Origin: Liquorilactobacillus ghanensis DSM 18630
GTDB taxonomy: Bacteria; Bacillota; Bacilli; Lactobacillales; Lactobacillaceae
Direction: 5' to 3'
NCBI RefSeq assembly: GCF_001435235.1
Contig: NZ_AZGB01000009.1
Span: forward strand, 1 to 64,000
DNA length: 64,000 bases
Below are positions 51,634 to 59,333 of the stretch, one piece after another. Positions within the stretch are counted from its first letter, which is position 1. Every line of letters begins with the position of its first letter. Below the pieces are notes generated by a model. It saw only the letters and a program-made list of their open reading frames with translations. It was not told the DNA's origin and searched no databases. A program made the position numbers and the translations under genes.

Positions 51634-52241
51634 CCCCTAAAAGTTCTCATTGGTGTAATCAAATAGTCTAAGTTTTCATAAACCAGTAAGAATGGTTTTA
51701 ACATGCTTTCCTGGAGTTTAAATTCAACATTTCCAAATTTCTTTATTTCTTTGATGCTTTCTAAGGCGTTCACTAACCATTTGCTGTTAAACTTAATGCT
51801 CATTTCCTCACCAGAGAAATTTTCAATATCAACGTTTAGCTTTTGATTAATGTTTGTACTATCTAGCACTTCGTTTTCTAAAATCATCTTGCTATTGTCA
51901 ACCGACATTTTTGTGCAATTAATAAAATCATTTGGCAAACTTTTTAATAGCGGAATAAGTTCCACAGCTTTGTTGATGTTTATTTCAAATTTAGTAGCAA
52001 ATTTGGTTGGAATTAGTTCGTCAATTTCCGGATAATTTCCATCGTCAAAATAAAAATTAGTTAAATTCAGATTGAAACTTAAATCTTTAGGAGCTATATT
52101 TCTAAATCTGATAAGTTGGTGGCTATCAGTTGCAACGACGTTTCCATTCTCAAAGTGTGCGCATTGAAGGATTGGACGTGCTTCGCCAACATTTTTAATA
52201 ACGTTTTTCAATCCTTTCTCAATTCCTGTATTGAGTCTCAT
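51630..52241 (-). CDS. Short DnaN-like sliding-clamp protein
   Basis: A 203-residue protein. The block GNVVATDSHQLIRF (about 33-46) and the C-terminus NLDYLITPMRTFRG strongly recall bacterial beta clamps (ATDSHRLA and the PMR tail). Only two clamp-like domains fit the length, against three in DnaN. It follows the DUF669 protein and precedes the helicase in the replication module. A strong AAAGGAGG site is present. A role as phage processivity clamp is inferred. Confidence 0.65.
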   Translation of the reverse strand: MRLNTGIEKGLKNVIKNVGEARPILQCAHFENGNVVATDSHQLIRFRNIAPKDLSFNLNLTNFYFDDGNYPEIDELIPTKFATKFEININKAVELIPLLKSLPNDFINCTKMSVDNSKMILENEVLDSTNINQKLNVDIENFSGEEMSIKFNSKWLVNALESIKEIKKFGNVEFKLQESMLKPFLLVYENLDYLITPMRTFRG

Positions 52242-52253
52242 TTTTAACCTCCT

Positions 52254-52817
52254 TTAAAATGCTCCTGTTTGGAATCCGCCTTGCTGTTGTCCCTGTTGCT
52301 GTCCCCATTGCTGATTAGGTTGTGTTGGCTGTTGTGGTGCTTGCTGGTTGAAGTTTGGTTGTTGCTGAACTACACCAGCGTTGGCGGTAGGTTTCAAAAA
52401 TTCTTTTACACGATTATTCTGTTTTTTGTTGCCGTCTTTGTCTGTATAGTTATTTACTTCTAGTTTCGCCTGGCCGCTTGCTCCAATCACTTGATTCCAT
52501 TTAGGCTGGAAGGGCTGACCGATTTCTTGCACTTGCCCAATCGAATTGAAGAACTGTGTCAGTTTCCAGGTGAATTTTTTCATCAAGTACAATCGTTCTT
52601 TGATAGTCGTTTTACCTTTTTCGCCGCCATCAACTTCGACTGTTACCTCCGCATAAGGCGCACCGTTGGGAATTTTGCTACTTTGACCAGAATAGATTTT
52701 GCGTTCTAAATTTGTTACTTGGAATGGATAATTTCCCTCAGGCAGTAAAGTGAACTCACTTTCTTCAGCTACCCAACCTTCATTCCAATTTAGAAACTCG
52801 TTTTCGTTATTATTCAT
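52254..52817 (-). CDS. DUF669 protein (SSB-like) with Gln-rich tail
   Basis: A 187-residue protein of the DUF669 type (NEGWVAEESEFTLLPEGNYPF; RLYLMKKFTWKLTQFFNSIG). Residues 145-187 form a Gln/Pro/Asn tail ending GGFQTGAF, like the disordered tail plus hydrophobic tip of ssDNA-binding proteins. In this position it likely coats ssDNA for the Sak4-like ATPase. Confidence 0.78.
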   Translation of the reverse strand: MNNNENEFLNWNEGWVAEESEFTLLPEGNYPFQVTNLERKIYSGQSSKIPNGAPYAEVTVEVDGGEKGKTTIKERLYLMKKFTWKLTQFFNSIGQVQEIGQPFQPKWNQVIGASGQAKLEVNNYTDKDGNKKQNNRVKEFLKPTANAGVVQQQPNFNQQAPQQPTQPNQQWGQQQGQQQGGFQTGAF

Positions 52818-52820
52818 TTA

Positions 52821-53036
52821 TTAATCTTCCTTTCTTGCTTCAGCTATTTTTTGAATTGCCTCTAAATTGCCAATCAATGCCGAAATACCATTGTGAGTGA
52901 AGTAAAATTCATGTTCATGAAGTTTCTGACCACGTTTCTGTGATCTTGCGACTATTTTAAACTCGTTACCCACGGTACTAATTTCAAGTTCAGACATGAT
53001 TTCTTTTTTAGATAATGCTTCATTAATTAATATCAT
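52821..53036 (-). CDS. Small hypothetical protein of the recombination module
   Basis: A 71-residue protein (MILINEALSKKEIMSELE...; GISALIGNLEAIQKIAE). GGAAGTGAT precedes the ATG at 53,036. It sits between the Sak4-like gene and DUF669 with gaps of 3-4 bases, so it is in the same operon. Function unknown. Confidence 0.62.
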   Translation of the reverse strand: MILINEALSKKEIMSELEISTVGNEFKIVARSQKRGQKLHEHEFYFTHNGISALIGNLEAIQKIAEARKED

Positions 53037-53040
53037 TTCA

Positions 53041-54102
53041 TCACTTCCTTATTTTGTTTTTTAGAAATTTCAAAGTGTTATCCCAGTTGGTTGCCAAATA
53101 TTTCCACAAATCAGCCGGAATATTTTCTAGTGGCGTGTCCGCCGGCATGAACCCACCTTGATAAATCACTTGTGTAATCTCATCAGAAGTCACGTGGTTA
53201 ATCTTCATTAAATCAGCTACACTTTGCGGAATTACATCTGGAATATCTTCTGAATATTCTGGCGCTGGGTCTGGCTGTGGGACTGGATCTGGTTGTTTCG
53301 GTGGAACCGGCCCTACTTCTTGATCAGTGGCTTTAGCTTGTGGAGTTGCTGGTTGAATTGGCTCACTGACTGGCGGTGCTACTGGTGTAGTAGCTTTCAT
53401 AAATGCCTGTTCAATTTGAGAATAGTCGAATGGTAATTCATCTGGTAAACCTAATCTATTCTTTGCATCCCATGTTGGCCGATGCGTAGTGTACATAACG
53501 CGTTGCCCACCGGTTGCTTTTTTGCTGTTTGTTTTTTCATCTGTTAAAATCAGAGTTTTATAATTGGCAAATAATACCATGTCGGCCCATTCCTTAACGA
53601 GTGGTGCAGTCTTTTTTTCAAGTTTCAATTCGTAGCGATCATAAGCGCCCATTTCGTCAGGCTCTTCTTTTTTCCGTAGCCAAGCATGTGCAGTGATTAC
53701 AACATTGATGCCAGCTTCAATTACTTCACTTAATTTGTTGAGCAGCCCTCCAATTTCGCCGGCTAATGCTACGTACCGTGCTCCATATCCAGTAGCGTCA
53801 ATTGCATTCCACCCATTTTTTTGCATCAAATGTTGTTTGCATAATTCTTCGGCCCAGTCCATCGTGTCGATTACTAATGTTTTGCAAGGCTTATTCGTCT
53901 TAACATATTCAACTTGCTGTAATAGCATTTCCCAGCTGGTGGGCTTGTCAAATCGGTTAACATTCAGATATAAAGTTGAATCTTCTGTGTCGATAAACAG
54001 CGGATCTGGAAACTGACTTGCAAAAGTAGTTTTACCAATACCTTCGACTCCGAAAATCACCACCTTTTGCGGTTTTGGAATGATTCCGCTTGTAATATTC
54101 AT
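53041..54102 (-). CDS. Sak4-like AAA_24 recombination ATPase
   Basis: A 353-residue protein. RecA-like core: [18 protein letters not shown] (Walker A, about 14-31), [18 protein letters not shown] (Walker B), VVITAHAW. Such proteins act with DUF669-type SSBs in phage single-strand annealing. After residue 245 a long Pro/Gln-rich linker leads to a C-terminal helical part. It overlaps the HNH gene by 4 bases. Confidence 0.85.
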   Translation of the reverse strand: MNITSGIIPKPQKVVIFGVEGIGKTTFASQFPDPLFIDTEDSTLYLNVNRFDKPTSWEMLLQQVEYVKTNKPCKTLVIDTMDWAEELCKQHLMQKNGWNAIDATGYGARYVALAGEIGGLLNKLSEVIEAGINVVITAHAWLRKKEEPDEMGAYDRYELKLEKKTAPLVKEWADMVLFANYKTLILTDEKTNSKKATGGQRVMYTTHRPTWDAKNRLGLPDELPFDYSQIEQAFMKATTPVAPPVSEPIQPATPQAKATDQEVGPVPPKQPDPVPQPDPAPEYSEDIPDVIPQSVADLMKINHVTSDEITQVIYQGGFMPADTPLENIPADLWKYLATNWDNTLKFLKNKIRK

Positions 54103-54626
54103 TTTTTTGAACCTCTCTTTCTTCGATTATTAGCTTGGGTTTTTGCGTCTACCCAGCGACAGTTTTCTGGAGCATATGGTCCGTTAACGTCAATACGATC
54201 AATAGTACATTCCATATATTTAGCATTTGGTTTATATCCATTTAATAAAGCCCATGTTTTAAAAGCGCTAAAATTGTGTTTCCATTCATCACACATTACA
54301 ATCCCACGCCCACCATAGTTTTTATAATCTTTACGATTTTTGTCATAGCAGCGTTGTTGAATAGAATGAAATACATTATATAAACGACTATGAGATCCAT
54401 GATGTGTTCCATTTAATTTATTTCTTTTTGCTAGTTGTTCTGAATGGATGCATCCACAACTTTTAGTATTCCCAGAAACTAAACTATTCGAAGGAACCAC
54501 AATCTCGTTTCCACAGTCACATTGGCAAAGCCATAAAGGACGTTTTTCATATTTTTCATGTGGTATCCTACTAATCACAGTTAATCTTCCATATCTTTTA
54601 CCAGTACGGTCGATAAATCTGCTCAT
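54099..54626 (-). CDS. Free-standing HNH homing-type endonuclease
   Basis: A 175-residue protein. N-terminal zinc-like CQCDCGNEI and [10 protein letters not shown], a central [18 protein letters not shown], and a C-terminal [19 protein letters not shown] with TQANNRRK. This is the layout of phage HNH homing endonucleases. ATG 54,626 has AAAGGAGC before it. It is inserted between two genes of one operon with tight spacing on both sides. Confidence 0.88.
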   Translation of the reverse strand: MSRFIDRTGKRYGRLTVISRIPHEKYEKRPLWLCQCDCGNEIVVPSNSLVSGNTKSCGCIHSEQLAKRNKLNGTHHGSHSRLYNVFHSIQQRCYDKNRKDYKNYGGRGIVMCDEWKHNFSAFKTWALLNGYKPNAKYMECTIDRIDVNGPYAPENCRWVDAKTQANNRRKRGSKK

Positions 54627-54630
54627 TTTT

Positions 54631-55932
54631 TTAAAATGCTCCTTTCCCTGTCCAACCCGTTGCTGGTTTAGGCTGTTCAACAGTTTGTTCTTGTCCTTTA
54701 ACATAACCGTCCTCAATTACAATGCTGCATTCCCCACCCGTTGAAACTCGTGTGGCGATAGCTTGTAAGTCTTGTTCTTTGAGCCAATCGCCAAACTGAT
54801 TCAAAGTATTTAGGTCCATCTGCTCAAGCTTGTCTAAAAGAACAAATCCGCAATCTGGTTTCAGCTGACGAACAATCGCAGTCGATACTTTCAGTTGATC
54901 TGAACCGCTCATGTTGTCCCACTTCTGACCGTGATAAGTTAACTCTCCGTCTTCAACAGATAATCCTGGCAAAGGTAATTTAGCGTTATCCAGCAGTGCG
55001 GCTTTATCTTTCCTAACTTGCTCAATTTGTTCAGTCAGCTTGTTGTACTGATTGGCGTACTGTCTTGCATCGTCCTCGGCCTTATCTTTGTCGAGATTAG
55101 CTCTAACTTTGCGATTGATTTCGTCAATCTGCGATAAATTTTCCTCAAGCTCTGCCGTTGATTCATCGTGCAGACTTAGCGCGTCTTTTTGAGCTATTTG
55201 CAAATCTGCTTCAGTTTTAGCGTGTTTGGCTTGTAGCTGTGCTAGTTGTTCCTGAAGTTGCTTGATTTGCTGATTCTCAAGCTCGAAACGTCCTTGAATT
55301 TCTTTGACTTGCTGGCGCTTTCGAGCATTCTCGCCGTTTTTAGCCAGGATTGCTTGTTGTTGTTTGATTAGCTCGCTAACATCAACTAGCTGCTTAGGCG
55401 CATCCGGAAAATAAGGCTGTTCTTTAGCATACTTACCTTTTTGATCAGCTATCTGTCCGATCGCACGACGCTGATTGTAAATTTCCTGTTCTTGCTGTTC
55501 CAGCTGGTAAAGCTTGTCACCAACACCAATGATTCGCAGTAAGATTTTTGCTTTTTCCTTATTCGTCGATTCCATGAACTTTGGTAAATTCAAGGCTAAT
55601 TCTTCAACGAAATCATTTAGTAGCTGTTGACCACCCTTTTCTCCATTGGGGTCAATTACTTTCAGACTTGAATTTTTCCCAGTCCGTTCAACTATTAAGC
55701 CGTTGTTCATAACAATATGCAATTTTGGCGGAATCACTGAACCTTCTCGCATTGCTTTTGACGGTTTGTATTTATTACCACCGAGTGCCCAAGCGATCGC
55801 ATCAAGTACACTTGTTTTCCCCTGGTTGTTAGCACCGCCCAGGATAGTTAATCCATTTTGGCTAGGTTCAAGTTTTACTGCCTTAACCCGCTTGACGTTT
55901 TCGATTTCGAGTTTGTTAATCTTGACTGACAT
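54631..55932 (-). CDS. SMC/RecF-like AAA_23 ATPase with coiled coil
   Basis: A 433-residue protein. Walker A is [21 protein letters not shown] (about 29-48); a coiled coil covers about 145-310 ([18 protein letters not shown]...); the ABC signature-like [20 protein letters not shown] and Walker [10 protein letters not shown] follow. It lies at the start of the recombination block and probably acts in DNA end processing. The C-terminus ends TGKGAF, similar to the DUF669 protein. Confidence 0.85.
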   Translation of the reverse strand: MSVKINKLEIENVKRVKAVKLEPSQNGLTILGGANNQGKTSVLDAIAWALGGNKYKPSKAMREGSVIPPKLHIVMNNGLIVERTGKNSSLKVIDPNGEKGGQQLLNDFVEELALNLPKFMESTNKEKAKILLRIIGVGDKLYQLEQQEQEIYNQRRAIGQIADQKGKYAKEQPYFPDAPKQLVDVSELIKQQQAILAKNGENARKRQQVKEIQGRFELENQQIKQLQEQLAQLQAKHAKTEADLQIAQKDALSLHDESTAELEENLSQIDEINRKVRANLDKDKAEDDARQYANQYNKLTEQIEQVRKDKAALLDNAKLPLPGLSVEDGELTYHGQKWDNMSGSDQLKVSTAIVRQLKPDCGFVLLDKLEQMDLNTLNQFGDWLKEQDLQAIATRVSTGGECSIVIEDGYVKGQEQTVEQPKPATGWTGKGAF

Positions 55933-56092
55933 TTACTTCATCTTCTTCCAAAATTAATTCTGATAATTCATCTTCTAACACGCCTAACATTTTGTATGAA
56001 TTTGTAAGTGTTTCAGTTTCTCCAACCCAGATCAATCCAATGAAGTGCTTAACTACTCTAATTTTGTCTTTAACCTCTTTTATTCTGTTCAT
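55916..56092 (-). CDS. Small hypothetical early protein
   Basis: A 58-residue protein (MNRIKEVKDKIRVVKHFIGL...), acidic at the C-terminus. AAAGGA precedes the ATG at 56,092 by 8 bases. The open frame extends upstream through a terminator hairpin but without a start. It overlaps the AAA_23 gene by 17 bases. Confidence 0.65.
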   Translation of the reverse strand: MNRIKEVKDKIRVVKHFIGLIWVGETETLTNSYKMLGVLEDELSELILEEDEVNVSQD

Positions 56093-56124
56093 GTTTTTTG
56101 TCCTTTCTGTGGTATACTTTCTGT

Positions 56125-56172
56125 AAGAAATATTTGTAATGAAGCCTACTCGCAATAGGCTTCTATTTTTTT
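56125..56172 (+). ncRNA. Candidate small RNA opposite the early operon
   Basis: On the plus strand an extended -10 (TGGTATACT, 56,111-56,118) is followed 23 bases on by a strong terminator: GAAGCCTA, loop CTCGCAA, TAGGCTTC, then TATTTTTTT. The resulting RNA would be about 48 bases. All genes around are leftward, so it is antisense to the early mRNA. It is reminiscent of antitoxin RNAs of type I systems but no toxin ORF is visible opposite. Confidence 0.45.
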
Positions 56173-56197
56173 GATCAGCCAACACCCCCAATAGCAC

Positions 56198-56317
56198 CTA
56201 ATCACTTCCGCTTCTTTCAATTGCTAAAATTTCTCGTGAAAGTTCCAACGGCAAAACGACTTTCGCCGGGTCAAATTCCTTTCCATTCGCATCAAAGTTT
56301 CTTACTGTAAACTCCAT
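56198..56317 (-). CDS. Small early phage protein
   Basis: A 39-residue protein (MEFTVRNFDANGKEFDPAK..., ending ERSGSD). AAAGGAGCG stands before the ATG. It lies 14 bases after the antirepressor gene. Function unknown. Confidence 0.68.
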   Translation of the reverse strand: MEFTVRNFDANGKEFDPAKVVLPLELSREILAIERSGSD

Positions 56318-56331
56318 AAAATCGCTCCTTT

Positions 56332-56958
56332 CTAAACTGGCTGTGGCTCTTTTGACTTTTCAGAATTGTAAATTGTCTTGCTGACTGAAATGTTCAAGCC
56401 GTATTTATCTTGCAAAGCCATTAGGTTTACGACATCTTCTAAAATATGTTCACGTTCTGCTAACATCTGCGGCGTCATATTGTTTTTCTTGACCATTTTC
56501 TTAAAACCAAATTTGTTCGATACTGCTTTGTTAGCCACTATGTTAGCTTTGATAAAATTTAACTGAACTGGGTGTGACAGCGATTGATTAAGTTGGTTCA
56601 TCATCTTGCGTTGATGTTCTTTATCAAGTGTTTTGAAAATTTCAAATCCTTCTAAGCCTGATTGAGTACGCAGAGTTTTAATAACGTTGAAAACCCACCG
56701 CTTAAATTGTTTGGCTTCTTTTTTCTTGCTTGAAAAAATGGTGTCATAAATACCAAACTCATTTACAATTAGCATTTCTTGCATTCTTCCAAGTTTGTCT
56801 GGGACGTGGTCGGTTGAAACGACCTCATCATCTAAACGTTCTTTTACATATTTTGGTTTAAGTTCCATAGCGTTAGCTACATCTGAAAGAACCGCCCACC
56901 ATTCTTCTTTGACTTGAACAAATCTTATTTGATGTCCATTCCAGATTTCTGTTTTCAT
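56332..56958 (-). CDS. BRO-N type antirepressor
   Basis: A 208-residue protein. Residues 1-105 form a BRO-N domain (IRFVQVKEEWWAVLSDVANAM; EMLIVNEFGIYDTIFSSKK; KRWVFNVIKTLR); the C-terminal part is helical. Such proteins counter the repressor or act as early regulators. It is the second gene of the lytic operon. An operator-like site lies upstream at 56,975. Confidence 0.8.
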   Translation of the reverse strand: MKTEIWNGHQIRFVQVKEEWWAVLSDVANAMELKPKYVKERLDDEVVSTDHVPDKLGRMQEMLIVNEFGIYDTIFSSKKKEAKQFKRWVFNVIKTLRTQSGLEGFEIFKTLDKEHQRKMMNQLNQSLSHPVQLNFIKANIVANKAVSNKFGFKKMVKKNNMTPQMLAEREHILEDVVNLMALQDKYGLNISVSKTIYNSEKSKEPQPV

Positions 56959-56974
56959 AAAACCGTTCCTTTCT

Positions 56975-56986
56975 TACTTAAAGTGT
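56975..56986. promoter_or_regulatory. Fourth operator-like site
   Basis: TACTTAAAGTGT, the reverse complement of the ACACTTWAAGTA pattern seen three times in the repressor-Cro interval. It lies between the Cro-like gene and the antirepressor. Confidence 0.55.
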
Positions 56987-57004
56987 GATTGAAGATATAA
57001 AAAA

Positions 57005-57211
57005 TTAGGCTCTAATTAAATCAGCATTCAATTTGCAAACATAAGCAATACCATAAAGATTAATTGGCTTAATTTTCACTTTACCGGTTTCCCAGTAAGA
57101 TATTGTTTTTGGCGATACACCAAGCAAATCAGCAAGCTCTTCTTGAGAATAACCCGCGTTTATCCGAGCAGCTTTCAAACTCATATCTCTTGGCTCAATT
57201 TTTGCTGTCAT
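57005..57211 (-). CDS. Cro-like XRE repressor
   Basis: A 68-residue protein with HTH SLKAARINAGYSQEELADLLG and ISYWETGKV. It is the first gene of the lytic transcript, divergent from CI, which fits Cro. A GAAAGGAGG ribosome binding site is present. Confidence 0.85.
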   Translation of the reverse strand: MTAKIEPRDMSLKAARINAGYSQEELADLLGVSPKTISYWETGKVKIKPINLYGIAYVCKLNADLIRA

Positions 57212-57237
57212 TTTACATTCCTCCTTTCGACATTTTC

Positions 57238-57266
57238 AATTTATCACGCTTAAAGTAAGATGTCAA
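57238..57266 (-). promoter_or_regulatory. Lytic promoter
   Basis: Minus strand: -35 TTGACA (57,261-57,266), 17-base spacer, -10 TAAATT (57,238-57,243) with an upstream TG. One operator lies in the spacer and another overlaps the -35, so repressor binding would block it. Confidence 0.75.
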
Positions 57267-57323
57267 CACTTAAAGTACTATTTTTTCAAAAGAAGTGTAT
57301 TTACATTACCACACTTTTAGTGT
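57246..57323. promoter_or_regulatory. Repressor operator region with three related sites
   Basis: Sites ACGCTTAAAGTAA (57,246-57,258), ACACTTAAAGTAC (57,266-57,278) and ACACTTTTAGTGT (57,311-57,323). The third is the best palindrome. They lie between the divergent cI-like and cro-like genes. Confidence 0.72.
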
Positions 57324-57328
57324 AATAT
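57300..57328 (+). promoter_or_regulatory. Probable repressor promoter
   Basis: -35 TTTACA (57,300-57,305), 17-base spacer, -10 TAATAT (57,323-57,328). The third operator fills most of the spacer, so the repressor could autoregulate. Confidence 0.6.
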
Positions 57329-57353
57329 GTAACTTGAAAGGAGGTAAAAAAAT

Positions 57354-57983
57354 ATGGCAAAAGAAAATAAAGTTAGATTAGCGCTTGCAAATAATTTAAA
57401 AGAAGAACTAAGCAAAAGAAGAATGACTGTTGCAGACCTAGCAAAGGCTCTTGATATTTCGGATTCAACAGTAAGAAGTTGGGCCAATGCTGAAAAATAC
57501 CCAAGAATTGAAAAAATTCAACAACTAGCTGATTTTTTCCATATTACACGTTCAGAATTAATCAGCGAAAAGCCAGATAATATAATCCCAATAACTAAGA
57601 CAGTTAAAGTACCATTATTGGGAGAGATTGCTTGTGGTGATCCGATTTTAGCTGAGGAAAACATTGAGGAATATATTGACGAACCGGTTAATTACTTGCC
57701 AAGCGGGAAGTGCTTTTATTTAAAAGCTAAGGGTGATTCGATGAAACCGACTATTCCAAGTGGATCAAAAGTTTTAATTCGTCAGCAGCCAACTGTTGAA
57801 GATGATGAAATAGCAGCTGTTTTGATGCTTGATACTAATGAAGCTACATTAAAAAGGATTAAGCATTCAGGAAAGACCATGTTCTTAATGCCTGACAATC
57901 CGGATTACACGCCAATTATTGTCGGCAAGGATAATCCAGTTAGGATTTTGGGGAAAGCTGTTAAATACACAGCGGAGTTATAA
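57354..57983 (+). CDS. CI-like repressor with S24 self-cleavage domain
   Basis: A 209-residue protein. N-terminal HTH (MTVADLAKALDISDSTVRSW), C-terminal LexA/S24 peptidase fold with catalytic Ser129 (KGDSM) and Lys167 (EATLKRI). The cleavage site would be Cys94-Gly95 in EIACGDPIL, as in UmuD (Cys-Gly) in place of the usual Ala-Gly. RecA-dependent cleavage should induce the prophage. GGAGG stands before the ATG. Confidence 0.92.
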   Translation: MAKENKVRLALANNLKEELSKRRMTVADLAKALDISDSTVRSWANAEKYPRIEKIQQLADFFHITRSELISEKPDNIIPITKTVKVPLLGEIACGDPILAEENIEEYIDEPVNYLPSGKCFYLKAKGDSMKPTIPSGSKVLIRQQPTVEDDEIAAVLMLDTNEATLKRIKHSGKTMFLMPDNPDYTPIIVGKDNPVRILGKAVKYTAEL

Positions 57984-57988
57984 AAAAT

Positions 57989-58029
57989 AAACTCTAGCTC
58001 GCAAGAGTGAAGGTAGCAAGCTAGAGTTT
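57989..58029 (+). terminator. Long stem after the repressor gene
   Basis: AAACTCTAGCT pairs perfectly with AGCTAGAGTTT over an 11-bp stem. It has no T run, so it may stabilise the mRNA 3' end or work with the next hairpin. Confidence 0.55.
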
Positions 58030-58039
58030 AGTAAGTATT

Positions 58040-58072
58040 CGAGTTAATTTTAACATAACTCGGATATTTTTT
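58040..58072 (+). terminator. Intrinsic terminator of the repressor gene
   Basis: CGAGTTA pairs with TAACTCG, then GATATTTTTT. It lies about 60 bases after the repressor stop and before the membrane moron. Confidence 0.75.
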
Positions 58073-58144
58073 ACATAATGTTATATAATCTTTTTAGATA
58101 CACATATTCAGTAAACAACTATACTTATTCTTGGGGGCTTTTAT

Positions 58145-59200
58145 ATGAAAACAACTAAATTAGTTGTGGGGATTTTAATGATTGTTTTATCAGTTTACAT
58201 AGTATTTCAATCTATGCTTGCTGGTTTTGGAGACGCACTAACAAACAGTGGCGGAACAAGTGAAGGATCAGGCTTAATATTTGCTATTCTCTTTTTAGCG
58301 TCAGGAATTGTTTACATAGTTAACAAATCCAAAACATCTCTTGGAAGCGATATAGCATGCATGGTAATGCTTTTGATCGCATGGTTAATTGGAATAACTA
58401 TGTCAGGTATTTATGGTGATTTAATTGTTTGGAGTTGGCTTGCATTTATAATCGGAGTTGGTTTCTTTGTTTGGCATTTAATATCAAACAAAAAAAATCC
58501 AGTTTCAGATGAAAGCTCTACTTCTTACAAAGATAGCCAAAATCAAAAACTCAATAAACCATTTTATAAAAAATGGTGGGTATGGGTATTAGCAGTTGTT
58601 GTTATTATTTTTTTAATTGGTTCTTTTGGTAGTACTGGTAATTCTAAATCTAATAACAATACTAAGCAGAATAGTACAGAAAAGGTTTCTGGCCATTCAA
58701 CTACAAATAAAGAAAAGGGAAATACCACTTCTCCTCAGAAAATAACTGTAAGTTATCAAAATTATTCAATTTCACATAGTAAAACATATCTAACTAACTA
58801 CGAAAATACTATGTGGAATGCAGCAACAGTAAAAGTTGCAAAGATAGTTGTATATACGCTTAAGAATCCAACTAAATACAAATCAGCAAACGATGGTACT
58901 TTTCAGGCTACTGGCTTTGTGAGAATTTATTTTAATGTAAAAGCTAATAGAGATATTAGCATATATCCAACACAAGGCACTTATATTTTTAATAATACTG
59001 AACAACATGAAGCTGATGCCGGAGAAACATGGGACGGCGATATTAGCAACGGTGTAACCAAAAATGGAAGTGTCACTGTGCCTATTAAAGATGTTTCAAA
59101 TTTAAAAACTGTAAGAATTAAATTTGATGGCAATTACAATACAAATGATTATGACGACAATAATTCAGATCACACATACGACTTTACTTTAAATCTGTAG
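58145..59200 (+). CDS. Polytopic membrane protein with extracellular domain (moron)
   Basis: A 351-residue protein. Hydrophobic segments at about 5-27, 45-62, 70-90, 95-113 and 143-163, then a Ser/Asn/Lys/Thr-rich linker (165-205) and a beta-rich outer domain (about 205-351; KVAKIVVYTLKNPTKYKSAN; IRIYFNVKANR-like). It lies between repressor and integrase, a common site for genes expressed in the lysogen, including superinfection exclusion. Assignment as exclusion protein is a guess. Confidence 0.6.
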   Translation: MKTTKLVVGILMIVLSVYIVFQSMLAGFGDALTNSGGTSEGSGLIFAILFLASGIVYIVNKSKTSLGSDIACMVMLLIAWLIGITMSGIYGDLIVWSWLAFIIGVGFFVWHLISNKKNPVSDESSTSYKDSQNQKLNKPFYKKWWVWVLAVVVIIFLIGSFGSTGNSKSNNNTKQNSTEKVSGHSTTNKEKGNTTSPQKITVSYQNYSISHSKTYLTNYENTMWNAATVKVAKIVVYTLKNPTKYKSANDGTFQATGFVRIYFNVKANRDISIYPTQGTYIFNNTEQHEADAGETWDGDISNGVTKNGSVTVPIKDVSNLKTVRIKFDGNYNTNDYDDNNSDHTYDFTLNL

Positions 59201-59204
59201 ATAC

Positions 59205-59242
59205 AAAAAACACATCCCTCCCCGACCAAAGTTTGAGATGTG
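59205..59242 (-). terminator. Minus-strand terminator facing the comG transcript
   Basis: On the minus strand CACATC (59,237-59,242) pairs with GATGTG (59,211-59,216), then TTTTTTG. The loop is long but G-rich/C-rich parts inside may pair. It would stop leftward transcripts entering from comGB through int. Confidence 0.5.
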
Positions 59243-59333
59243 CCCTGTTAAAAAAATATTGAGGTGGACTGTGCGCAATATGCACACTCAACACCCTTTT
59301 TCTATTTTAAATTACGAAAGGAATGAATGCAAC

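Noticed and set aside
57989-58029. Perfect 11-bp stem as a main terminator
   Set aside because: No T run follows on either strand; the next hairpin at 58,040 is the better terminator, so I list the stem with low confidence only.
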